Origin: Spirochaetia bacterium
GTDB lineage: Bacteria > Spirochaetota > Spirochaetia > Treponematales > Breznakiellaceae
Length of the DNA: 9,926 nucleotides
Reading direction: 5' to 3'
Assembly: GCA_025997615.1 (NCBI GenBank)
Contig: BNUV01000095.1
Location: forward strand, 1-9,926
Shown: positions 1 through 6,664 of the stretch, in pieces
Layout of the letters: each line of letters begins with the position of its first letter
Position numbering within the stretch: position 1 is the stretch's first letter
Notes under the pieces: model-generated
The model's input: the letters and a program-made list of their open reading frames with translations, nothing else
The model's database searches: none
Told to the model about the DNA's origin: nothing
Position numbers and translations under genes: made by a program

Positions 1-204
1 GTACCAATTTATGGCTTAATTATACGGCGCATTTCGTAAATGATGCCAGAATAAACACGGTGAAGCCCGAATTTCTTTCATATAAAGTTACCAAACATGG
101 CCTAAGAAAGTAAATGCTTTTGCCCTGCGCCATACCCCTCAAGGCAAGGTTTCTATAATTTTATATTCCATAGCTTTGAAACCTTCTAAATACAAAAAAA
201 CCAA

Positions 205-231
205 TAGAGTTAGAGCAAACTCTAACTACTA
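205..231 (-). terminator. Possible weak minus-strand terminator hairpin
   Basis: AGTTAGAG (208-215) and CTCTAACT (220-227) form a perfect 8-bp stem with a CAAA loop. Three more pairs follow after a single bulged A (205-207 with 229-231). Read on the minus strand, the hairpin is followed about 8 bases later by a run of seven T (194-200 on +). The stem is GC-poor and the T run is offset, so termination is uncertain. On the + strand no T run follows. It may just be a structured intergenic repeat. Confidence 0.25.
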
Positions 232-283
232 GATCAATCATACCCTTTTGATGACGGTGTCAAGTTTGGGAATTTAGCATTGA

Positions 284-302
284 TATATCAATCGTTTTTA
301 TA
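284..302. promoter_or_regulatory. Upstream LacI-type operator (O1)
   Basis: TATATCAATCGTTTTTATA is an imperfect 19-bp dyad (6 of 9 paired positions) centred on 293. It matches the reverse complement of the promoter-proximal site at 414-432 at 16 of 19 positions, including an identical core TCAATCGTTT. The centres are 130 bp apart, a distance compatible with DNA looping by a tetrameric repressor. That the LacI-family protein at 6665-7645 is the binder is an inference from its place in the operon. Confidence 0.55.
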
Positions 303-325
303 CTTTTGGCTGTTAGCATCCCAAA

Positions 326-344
326 AATGATAAATTCTATCATT
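326..344. repeat. AT-rich 19-bp palindrome
   Basis: AATGATA (326-332) and TATCATT (338-344) are perfect inverted arms of 7 bp around AATTC. The site lies between the two operators and does not share their core. It could be a site for a second regulator, but AT-rich DNA gives such palindromes easily. Confidence 0.35.
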
Positions 345-359
345 AAATATGGCATATTT
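345..359. repeat. AT-rich 15-bp palindrome
   Basis: AAATATGGCATATTT is a perfect dyad around a central G. It directly abuts the preceding palindrome (326-344). Function unknown; a regulator site is possible, and chance is also plausible in sequence this AT-rich. Confidence 0.3.
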
Positions 360-413
360 TATGGAATAAAAATATAAAAGTATTGATTTTTTTAGAAAAA
401 AGTAAAAAATTTG

Positions 414-432
414 TATGTAAACGATTGACATA
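414..432. promoter_or_regulatory. Promoter-overlapping LacI-type operator (O2)
   Basis: TATGTAAACGATTGACATA is a 19-bp dyad with 7 of 9 paired positions matching around G423, ending in perfect TATGT/ACATA arms. Half-sites of the TGTAAACG and TGTCAATCG kind around a central CG are typical of LacI-family operators. It completely contains the -35 element TTGACA (425-430), so bound repressor would block RNA polymerase. The linked regulator has VSIATVSRV in its recognition helix, close to the VSMATVSRV of CcpA as I recall it, which fits a TGTAAACG-type half-site. Confidence 0.65.
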
Positions 433-453
433 TATTTGACTTTGTATTACTAT
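425..453 (+). promoter_or_regulatory. Main operon promoter
   Basis: A perfect -35 TTGACA (425-430) is followed after 17 bases by TACTAT (448-453), a 4 of 6 match to the -10 consensus. Transcription would begin near 460. That is downstream of the in-frame ATG at 452 and upstream of the ribosome binding site at 488-493, so it supports translation from 500. The operator at 414-432 covers the -35. Confidence 0.6.
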
Positions 454-499
454 GGATTTAGGTGATTTTATTTCATCATATCATTTTAAGGAGATTTTT

Positions 500-1801
500 A
501 TGAAAAACGTTCTCTTTTCCATGTCAAAAACACCGATTTTTCTTGTTTTGACTGTCGGCCTTCTGGCAGCCAGTCTTTTCGGCGCCTGCTCCAAGCCCTC
601 CGGCACAAAGGGCGGCGGTCTTTCCATCACTATCCTGATGGGAAAACCTGAAGTTGCCGGGTCTTTTGAAAAAATGCTCGCCGATTACGGCAAGAAGACC
701 GGCGTCAATATCACCATGATCCCTCTGGCCGGTCAGGACGCTTACGAGAAGATGACCACCCTCTACGCATCCGGGAACGCCCCCACTATCCTCATGGTGG
801 GACAGGAGTTTGGTGAATTCAAGGATAAATTTCTCGATTTAACCGATACTTCCTTTGGAAAAAAAGCGAATGAGGGTACCCTGGATTTTGTCACCGTCAA
901 TGGCAGGGCTTTTGGTGTTCCTGTCACGGTCGAGGCTTTTGGGATCATTTATAATCCGGCGGCAGTGCGGAAGGCGCTGGGCGATTTTGATCCTTCGCAA
1001 CTTAAAACCCAAAATGAATTGAAGCAGTTCTTTGAGAGCCTTAAAAGCAAGGGGGCCGGAGCTTTCACCCTTTCTCCCATGGATTGGTCCCTGGGCGCCC
1101 ATCTTTCCAATACGGTATATGCGGCGCAGAGCGATAACCGGGAGGCGAGGCATCAGTTTGTTAAGGACCTCCGCTCCGGCGCGGCGCGGCTCGCTGACAA
1201 TCCGGTGTTTAACGGCTGGGTTGATACACTGGATATTCTGATGGCGTATAACATTCATTCCGCTTCTCCCATGTCGCCGGTGTATGAAGACGGTATGGTG
1301 GAACTGGCGGACGGAACTGCGGCGGCGTGGTTTATGGGTAACTGGGCCTATCCGCAGTTGGCGGATATCGCCGGGGAAGATTACCGCTTTATACCGGTAC
1401 CGGTGAGCAACAATCCCGCCGATTTCGGAAACGGCAGGATCGCCGTCGGTGTTCCCAGCTACTGGTGCGTTGATAAATCGGCAAACAGCGATGAGCAGCA
1501 GAAGGCGGCCCTGGACTTCCTCTCATGGTTCATTGAGACGCCAGAAGGACAGGATTACTATGTGAACCAACTTAACCTTATTCCCGCTTATCAAGGCTTT
1601 ACCATTGAACCGGCTGACGCCATGAGCAAACAGATGATGGAATTCCTTTCCGCAGAAAATACTTTGGAGTGGATGAACACCTACTATCCCGCCGGTGGTT
1701 TCCAGGCCATGGGAGCTTTCATGCAGCGTTATATTGATAAAAAGATTGACCGCCGCAGTCTTGCGGAGGCCTTCGAAAACTACTGGAAATCAGCGCGGTA
1801 A
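500..1801 (+). CDS. ABC sugar-binding lipoprotein
   Basis: Extracellular solute-binding protein (SBP_bac_1 type) that captures the sugar and hands it to the two permeases encoded next. I chose ATG 500 because AAGGAG (488-493) lies 6 bases before it and the promoter would start transcripts near 460; a further 16 codons in frame (from 452) would lack a ribosome site. The 433-residue product begins with a basic N-terminus, a hydrophobic stretch (about 12-28) and a lipobox-like FGAC with Cys30, so it should be a lipid-anchored protein. MGNWAYPQL near residues 279-287 resembles a ligand-site stretch seen in sugar-binding proteins of this class. Length is normal for the family. It is the first gene of the operon. 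The ligand cannot be read from sequence; the GH13 and GH32 genes downstream suggest sucrose, a fructo-oligosaccharide or a related glucosyl-fructoside. Confidence 0.9.
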   Translation: MKNVLFSMSKTPIFLVLTVGLLAASLFGACSKPSGTKGGGLSITILMGKPEVAGSFEKMLADYGKKTGVNITMIPLAGQDAYEKMTTLYASGNAPTILMVGQEFGEFKDKFLDLTDTSFGKKANEGTLDFVTVNGRAFGVPVTVEAFGIIYNPAAVRKALGDFDPSQLKTQNELKQFFESLKSKGAGAFTLSPMDWSLGAHLSNTVYAAQSDNREARHQFVKDLRSGAARLADNPVFNGWVDTLDILMAYNIHSASPMSPVYEDGMVELADGTAAAWFMGNWAYPQLADIAGEDYRFIPVPVSNNPADFGNGRIAVGVPSYWCVDKSANSDEQQKAALDFLSWFIETPEGQDYYVNQLNLIPAYQGFTIEPADAMSKQMMEFLSAENTLEWMNTYYPAGGFQAMGAFMQRYIDKKIDRRSLAEAFENYWKSAR

Positions 1802-1818
1802 ACCGCCGGGAGGTTTTT

Positions 1819-2706
1819 ATGTATGAGGAAAGGCGCTTAAGAAAACGCATTGGTATTTTTCTGTCCTTTGGTTTCATACCGCTTGCGGCCTTTACTTTTG
1901 TGGTGCTCATTCCGTTTATCTTCGGCCTTTTTGTGACCTTCACCAACTGGAGCGGGACCCAGAGCCACATCGAATTTTTGGGTTTGAAAAATTATATTCA
2001 GGCCTTTACGGATCTCCAGTTCTGGACATCCATGGGGATCACCTTCAGGTATACGGTCTGGGTATTGGTTTTGACCAATGTGATAGCCCTGGGCCTGGCG
2101 CTGCTGGTGGTGAGCGGAGTGAAAGGTCAGAATGGATTCCGGGCGGCCTTCTTTACACCTAACCTCATCGGCGGCGTTATCCTGGGCTTCATCTGGCTTT
2201 TCATCTTTTCCAGGGTTTTTGTCTATCTGGGCAGGGCGCTTAACATCGGCCTTTTTACGGAATCATGGATAGGGGATTCGCAAAAGGCCCTCTGGGCGCT
2301 TATTGTTGTGGCGGTCTGGCAGATGTCAGGTTATATGATGCTTATCTACATCGCCGGGCTTATCGGCATTCCCCAGTCGGTGATAGAAGCGGCTTCCATT
2401 GACGGCGCGACCGGCTGGCGAATCCTGCTTAAGATAAAAATACCGATGATAATTCCCTCAATTACCATCAGCCTGTTTCTTACCCTGCAAAAAGCTTTTA
2501 TGACCTTTGACACAAACTTGTCCCTGACCCATGGCGGTCCGTATAATTCAACCGAGCTGGCGGCAATGCATATTTACAACGATGCCTTCAAGCTGAGGAA
2601 TTACGGGCCGGGGCAGGCAAAGGCGATTCTGTTTTTCGCTATTGTGGCCGCCCTTGCGCTGCTGCAAGTGGTGCTGTTGAAAAAGAGGGAGATCGAAGCC
2701 TTATGA
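1819..2706 (+). CDS. ABC sugar permease, MalF/UgpA type
   Basis: First integral membrane subunit of the sugar importer (binding-protein-dependent transport, CUT1-like). The 295-residue protein has about six hydrophobic segments (roughly 12-38, 74-100, 108-130, 157-181, 208-224 and 267-286). The cytoplasmic EAA loop starts EAASIDGATGW at 190-200 and ends in IPMI near 208-211; this is the contact for the ATPase. GGGAGG (1808-1813) lies 5 bases before the ATG, and the gene starts 17 bases after the binding protein. Its TGA overlaps the next start as ATGA (2703-2706), implying translational coupling and equal amounts of the two permeases. The family is certain; the substrate is inferred from neighbours. 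Confidence 0.92.
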   Translation: MYEERRLRKRIGIFLSFGFIPLAAFTFVVLIPFIFGLFVTFTNWSGTQSHIEFLGLKNYIQAFTDLQFWTSMGITFRYTVWVLVLTNVIALGLALLVVSGVKGQNGFRAAFFTPNLIGGVILGFIWLFIFSRVFVYLGRALNIGLFTESWIGDSQKALWALIVVAVWQMSGYMMLIYIAGLIGIPQSVIEAASIDGATGWRILLKIKIPMIIPSITISLFLTLQKAFMTFDTNLSLTHGGPYNSTELAAMHIYNDAFKLRNYGPGQAKAILFFAIVAALALLQVVLLKKREIEAL

Positions 2707-3533
2707 AAATACCGATGAAAAAAATTAAGGGCGCTGCATCCTTCGTACTTTGCGTGTTCATACTCCTGGTAATGACATTTCCCTTTCTCATGATACTCCT
2801 CAATTCGTTCAAGGGAAGGCTCAACATTCTTAAAAATCCACTGGAATTTTCCGGCTTTATCGGGTTTGAAAATTACAAAAAAGCTTTTACTGTTATGCAC
2901 TATGGCAATGCCATAAAAAACTCAATAATAATCACTGTCTTTTCCCTGCTGCTCATCGTGGTTTTTTCTTCCATGCTTGCCTATCTTCTGGTGCGCTGGA
3001 AATGGAAACTAAACAAGGTAGTTTTTTTATTGTTGACATCTTCCATGATCATTCCCTTCCAAACCCTGATGATTCCCCTGGTGAGCATTTACGGCAAAAT
3101 TGGCATCTTGAACAGTTCCGGTTCCCTTTTGTTTTTCTACCTGGGTTTCGGTATGGCAATGGCAACCTTTATGTATCACGGTTTTATCAAGAATATTCCT
3201 ATCGAGCTTGAGGAAGCGGCGCTGCTGGACGGCTGCGGCCATTTGGCTACGTTTTGGAAAATAGTTTTTCCCAATCTAAAGCCAATAACTTCTACAATCG
3301 TCATCCTCGACCTCCTCTGGATTTGGAATGACTATCTGCTTCCCTCGCTGGTACTTACCAACGAGAATCAGCGCACTTTGCCACTTTCAACATTTTATTT
3401 TTTTGGAAATTACACTTCCGAATTCGGCCTGGGCATGGCGGCGCTGGTGATGAGTATTCTTCCTATTCTGATCCTGTACCTGCTTTTGCAGAGGCAGATC
3501 ATAAGCGGTGTGATGGCAGGTTCCGGAAAATAG
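2703..3533 (+). CDS. ABC sugar permease, MalG/UgpE type
   Basis: Second membrane subunit of the same importer, 276 residues. Hydrophobic segments lie near 11-33, 73-96, 105-129, 140-158, 195-215 and 241-262. The EAA loop reads EEAALLDGCGHLATFWKI at 170-187, followed by the usual proline (190). The C-terminus (ISGVMAGSGK) is typical of MalG-type subunits. The start overlaps the previous stop by 4 bases (ATGA). GGAG at 2688-2691 is 11 bases upstream, which is long, so re-initiation after the first permease is likely. A second ATG at 2715 is possible but lacks a better ribosome site. No gene for the ATP-hydrolysing subunit follows, so a shared MsmK/MalK-like ATPase encoded elsewhere probably energises the pair. 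Confidence 0.92.
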   Translation: MKIPMKKIKGAASFVLCVFILLVMTFPFLMILLNSFKGRLNILKNPLEFSGFIGFENYKKAFTVMHYGNAIKNSIIITVFSLLLIVVFSSMLAYLLVRWKWKLNKVVFLLLTSSMIIPFQTLMIPLVSIYGKIGILNSSGSLLFFYLGFGMAMATFMYHGFIKNIPIELEEAALLDGCGHLATFWKIVFPNLKPITSTIVILDLLWIWNDYLLPSLVLTNENQRTLPLSTFYFFGNYTSEFGLGMAALVMSILPILILYLLLQRQIISGVMAGSGK

Positions 3534-3543
3534 CGCGTAATAT

Positions 3544-3568
3544 GGAGGCTGGAATGGAGGTTCCTATG
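3544..3568 (+). promoter_or_regulatory. Two tandem ribosome sites and starts for GH13 gene
   Basis: GGAGG (3544-3548) lies 5 bases before ATG 3554, and a second GGAGG (3556-3560) lies 5 bases before ATG 3566. Both starts are in frame, so the units repeat with a 12-base period. The second is preferred because MIDEKWWHDAVVYQIYPRSF is the usual N-terminus of the family, and it is used as the start here. Both may be active, giving products that differ by four residues. A further ATG at 3542 has no ribosome site. Confidence 0.6.
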
Positions 3569-5245
3569 ATTGACGAAAAATGGTGGCATGACGCAGTAGT
3601 ATATCAGATATATCCCCGCAGCTTTAAGGATTCCAACGGTGATGGTATTGGGGATATTCCCGGTATTATCGAAAAGCTCGATTATCTGGCGGACCTGGGG
3701 GTCAATGTCATCTGGCTCTGCCCGGTCTACACATCGCCCATGGTCGATAACGGTTATGATATTTCCGATTACCGGGACATCAATCCTGAATTCGGAACCC
3801 TTGGCGATATGGAACGGCTTTTTGCGGAGGCAGGCAAGCGGGGAATAAAAGTACTGATGGATCTGGTGCTCAACCACAGCTCGGATCAGCATGAATGGTT
3901 TAAAAACGCAGTCAAAGCAGTACTTGCGGGGGATACACAAAATCCGTATCGGGATTATTATTATTTCCGGCAGGGGTGGGGAGACGGGCCTCCCAATAAC
4001 TGGCGTTCCTATTTTGGCGGATCCTGCTGGGAGCCTGTGGGAAAATCCGGTTACTGGTATCTTCATCTTTTCGCAAAGGAACAGCCCGATCTTAACTGGG
4101 AGAATCCCCGGCTACGCCGTGAGTTATACGACATGATCCGCTGGTGGATAGACAAAGGCGCGGCGGGGTTCAGGATTGACGCCATCTGCAACATCAAAAA
4201 AGATCCCCTGTTTACGGATTTGCCGGTGGATGGCCCCGATGGACTGGCATCCAATCTGCCGTCGTGCCTGGCTTATCCGGGTATTGAGGATTTTCTGGGG
4301 GAACTGCGGGACGAAGTGTTTGAACCGGGAAAATGTTTTACCGTGGCGGAGGCGGCTGGGGTAAAGCCTGAAAAACTGGAATCCTTTATCGGAAAGCGGG
4401 GTTTTTTCTCCACGATTTTTGATTTTTCCTATACCGACATTGACATTGAGGCCGGTTTTTCCTACAACAAACGGTATTACTTTACCCGCCGGGAACTGCG
4501 GGATCGTATCTTCAAAAGCCAGCTTGATTTACCGCAGCACGGTTACGGCGCTCCCTACCTTGAAAATCACGATCAGAACCGGAGCCCCGATAAATATCTT
4601 GATACCGGGGAACAGACCTTTGAGGGAAAAACCCTGCTGAGTATGCTCTATTTTTTTCTTCGGGGCGTTCCCTTTATCTATCAGGGGCAGGAATTGGGCA
4701 TGACCAATTATCCCTGGAAAAATATACATGAGTTTAACGATATTTCCGCCCATGATCAGTACAGCCGGATGCTGCGGGAAGGGCTGTCCGAAAAAGAGGC
4801 GCTGGAACTGGCCGCGTACCGTTCCAGGGACAATGCCCGTATTCCCATGCCCTGGGATATTTCAGCTAACGCAGGTTTCAGCACCGGGAGTCCATGGCTG
4901 CCGGTTCATCCCGATTACGAAATTCTTAACGCAGGGAGTCAGCAAAAACAAAGCTGGTCTGTCCTGAATTTTTACCGGCAGATGATACGGCTGCGAAAGG
5001 AACACGCGGATCTTTTTATGTACGGTGAATTTATTCCCCGCTTTACCGAAAACAAGAACATCTTCGCCTATGAGCGTTCATGGAAGGGCGAAGGGTCTCT
5101 GGTTATATGTAATTTTTGCGATCAGGAACAGGAGCTTGATATTCCCGGGGGCAAGTTGTGGCTGGGAAACTACCGTCCGGCGGGTGAGGCTATAGGCGGG
5201 TACTGTTTGCTCTCGCCTCTGGAAGCGTTGCTGTTAGAATGTTGA
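3566..5245 (+). CDS. GH13 alpha-glucosidase, oligo-1,6-glucosidase-like
   Basis: Cytoplasmic retaining alpha-glucosidase (GH13, subfamily 31 style) that would release glucose from the non-reducing end of imported sugar. Numbering from ATG 3566 (559 residues, normal length): the calcium-loop motif DSNGDGIGD is at 22-30, region I DLVLNH at 99-104, region II GFRIDAI with nucleophile Asp205, region III VAE with acid/base Glu262, and region IV ENHD with Asp336. QPDLNWENP (173-181) and RDNARIPMPWD (421-431) are further family hallmarks; the latter has Pro where Gln is usual. The residue after the nucleophile is Ala206. In this subfamily, as I recall, Val there favours alpha-1,6 links and Ala or Thr favours alpha-1,4 links, so I predict maltose- or sucrose-type substrates rather than isomaltose. 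No signal peptide. Trehalulose-type sucrose isomerase is less likely because the RLDRD motif is absent. It starts 32 bases after the second permease. Confidence 0.9.
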   Translation: MIDEKWWHDAVVYQIYPRSFKDSNGDGIGDIPGIIEKLDYLADLGVNVIWLCPVYTSPMVDNGYDISDYRDINPEFGTLGDMERLFAEAGKRGIKVLMDLVLNHSSDQHEWFKNAVKAVLAGDTQNPYRDYYYFRQGWGDGPPNNWRSYFGGSCWEPVGKSGYWYLHLFAKEQPDLNWENPRLRRELYDMIRWWIDKGAAGFRIDAICNIKKDPLFTDLPVDGPDGLASNLPSCLAYPGIEDFLGELRDEVFEPGKCFTVAEAAGVKPEKLESFIGKRGFFSTIFDFSYTDIDIEAGFSYNKRYYFTRRELRDRIFKSQLDLPQHGYGAPYLENHDQNRSPDKYLDTGEQTFEGKTLLSMLYFFLRGVPFIYQGQELGMTNYPWKNIHEFNDISAHDQYSRMLREGLSEKEALELAAYRSRDNARIPMPWDISANAGFSTGSPWLPVHPDYEILNAGSQQKQSWSVLNFYRQMIRLRKEHADLFMYGEFIPRFTENKNIFAYERSWKGEGSLVICNFCDQEQELDIPGGKLWLGNYRPAGEAIGGYCLLSPLEALLLEC

Positions 5246-5256
5246 AGGAGTAAACT

Positions 5257-6639
5257 ATGTGCGATTTGTCAGAATTTTACCGTCCGGTATACCATTTTAC
5301 ACCGCCCTCCGGCTGGATGAACGACCCCAACGGGCCGCTGTTTTATGACGGATATTATCACATTTTTTACCAGCACAATCCCGCCGGGGATACCTGGGGA
5401 AATATACACTGGGGACACGCCCGTAGCCGGGATCTTTTCCATTGGGAACATTTGCCCATTGCCCTCGCGCCTTCGCCGGAACTGGGGGAAAGCCACTGTT
5501 TTTCAGGGTGCGCCGTTCTGGACGGCGATACGCCGGTGATTCTCTACACCAGTGTTGGTGAAGGGGATCGAAATGCCCGCAGCGGCGCGGTTCAGTATTT
5601 GGCCCGGAGCAGGGACAGGATGCAAAGCTGGCAAAAAACGCGGATACTGGACAATACCATACACCGGGAAGCGGTTCTTGAATGGCGGGACCCCTTTGTC
5701 TGGAAAGAAAAAGGGGAATGGTATTGTATCCTTGGCGGAAGCCGCAATGGGTACGGTTGCATTACCCGCTACCGTTCGCCGGATCTTCTTAATTGGCACT
5801 ATGCCGGGACTCTTTTTGAAAACCGCGATTTTCCCTTTCTTGAATGTCCGAATTATCTTCCTCTTGATGGCCCGTCTTCCGGCAAGGGGGGATTGCTTTT
5901 GTATTCTCCCGGCTCTGATGTGGTCTGGCATTCGGGCCGCATCAATGGCGAAGGACGCTTTGAGGCGGAACATTCAGGAATCCTCGATTATTCAGGGCGC
6001 AATGGTTTTTACGCACCCAACACGCTGATGAACGATCCCGCCGGGCGTTACATCGCCTGGGGCTGGATCACCGAAGCGGCGCGGAACGGCTACCCTGTTT
6101 CAGGCTACTCAGGGGCTTTGTCCCTGCCCCGCAAACTTTCCCTTGATGCTGCCGGTAAGCTGCGGCAGGAACCGCCTGAGGAATTGGAAACCATTCTTTC
6201 CGCGCCGCTGGAACAGGACAGTTTTTCCCTTTGCGGCAGTGAACGGAAATTCAAAACCAGGGGCAGGGAACTGGAGATTCATGTCAAGGCAGGATGTGCT
6301 CCCGGTGACGATTTTTCCATAAATGTGTATCAGTCGCCCTGCGGCAGGGAACGAAGCAGTGTGCGTTATTGTGCAGCTACCGGCACTGTTACGCTGGAGA
6401 AGGGCCTGTCCACCCTTGCCGGTGAACCCATGAAGGATTTCCAGCGGGGGACAACAAGCGGAAATACCGGAGAACTTGATCTGCAGATATTTCTGGATCA
6501 CTCGGTTATTGAAATATTTATTAACGGAAAAGAAGCAATTACCGGACGGCTATACCCCACACTGAGCGAATCGGAAGGAATAAGCGTATCCGGCAGGGCG
6601 GCGAAGATACATGTTTCCATTCGCCGTGTTATAATGTAA
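5257..6639 (+). CDS. GH32 beta-fructofuranosidase (sucrase/invertase)
   Basis: Hydrolyses the beta-fructosyl bond of sucrose or short fructans, freeing fructose. The 460-residue protein has the five-bladed propeller motifs in order: GWMNDPNG (19-26) with nucleophile Asp23, RDP (144-146) with the transition-state Asp145, and ECP (196-198) with acid/base Glu196. FYAPNT (251-256) and WGW (268-270) are also usual. A C-terminal beta-sandwich follows, marked by DHSVIEIF (414-421) and the closing RLYP (431-434). There is no signal peptide, so it is cytoplasmic and acts on imported sugar, like ScrB or SacA. AAGGAG (5245-5250) is 6 bases before the ATG, and the gene begins 11 bases after the GH13 stop. 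Sucrose-6-phosphate hydrolase is a possible alternative activity, but the ABC importer delivers unphosphorylated sugar, which favours plain beta-fructofuranosidase. Confidence 0.93.
   Translation: MCDLSEFYRPVYHFTPPSGWMNDPNGPLFYDGYYHIFYQHNPAGDTWGNIHWGHARSRDLFHWEHLPIALAPSPELGESHCFSGCAVLDGDTPVILYTSVGEGDRNARSGAVQYLARSRDRMQSWQKTRILDNTIHREAVLEWRDPFVWKEKGEWYCILGGSRNGYGCITRYRSPDLLNWHYAGTLFENRDFPFLECPNYLPLDGPSSGKGGLLLYSPGSDVVWHSGRINGEGRFEAEHSGILDYSGRNGFYAPNTLMNDPAGRYIAWGWITEAARNGYPVSGYSGALSLPRKLSLDAAGKLRQEPPEELETILSAPLEQDSFSLCGSERKFKTRGRELEIHVKAGCAPGDDFSINVYQSPCGRERSSVRYCAATGTVTLEKGLSTLAGEPMKDFQRGTTSGNTGELDLQIFLDHSVIEIFINGKEAITGRLYPTLSESEGISVSGRAAKIHVSIRRVIM
6627..6635 (+). promoter_or_regulatory. Internal extended -10 promoter for lacI and fructokinase
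   Basis: TGTTATAAT is a perfect extended -10 (TG, one base, TATAAT) inside the last codons of the GH32 gene. No good -35 is visible 17 bases upstream, which extended -10 promoters can tolerate. Transcription would begin near 6642, just before the repressor's ribosome site (6653-6657). ATAAT (6631-6635) and ATTAT (6640-6644) form a short inverted repeat over the predicted start. It could keep the repressor made when the main promoter is shut. Confidence 0.4.
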
Positions 6640-6664
6640 ATTATGTGCGGCAGGGAGAATGAGT

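Larger units (their letters stand above)
1..411. other. AT-rich gene-free upstream region
   Basis: No convincing gene is visible here. The stretch is clearly more AT-rich than the coding DNA that follows. On the + strand the third frame is open from the window edge to a TAA at 111-113 (36 codons), which could be the tail of a gene lying to the left. The peptide resembles nothing I recognise, and such a length is not improbable by chance. The right half holds operator-like palindromes and a hairpin, listed separately. No tRNA, riboswitch or coding start with a ribosome binding site was found. Confidence 0.6.

Noticed and set aside
3..113. 36-codon open frame at the left edge as a truncated gene
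   Set aside because: Its peptide matches nothing I know and its length is not unusual by chance, so it is only noted in the region entry.
452..499. Upstream in-frame ATG at 452 extending the binding protein by 16 residues
   Set aside because: It lacks a ribosome site, the promoter would start transcription near 460, and ATG 500 has AAGGAG and a clean lipoprotein signal.
3410..4066. Long antisense reading frame across the permease and GH13 genes
   Set aside because: It overlaps two clearly functional genes, has no recognisable domain, and fits as a shadow frame.
3566..5245. Sucrose isomerase or trehalose-6-phosphate hydrolase for the GH13 gene
   Set aside because: The RLDRD-type isomerase motif is absent and no phosphotransferase importer is present.
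5503..6028. Antisense and alternate-frame reading frames inside the GH32 gene
   Set aside because: The GH32 motifs are intact in the main frame, and the other frames show no domain, ribosome site or coupling.
6659..6664. ATG 6659 as LacI-family start
   Set aside because: Its ribosome site would be only 1 base away; ATG 6665 has it at 7 bases and matches the family's usual N-terminus.
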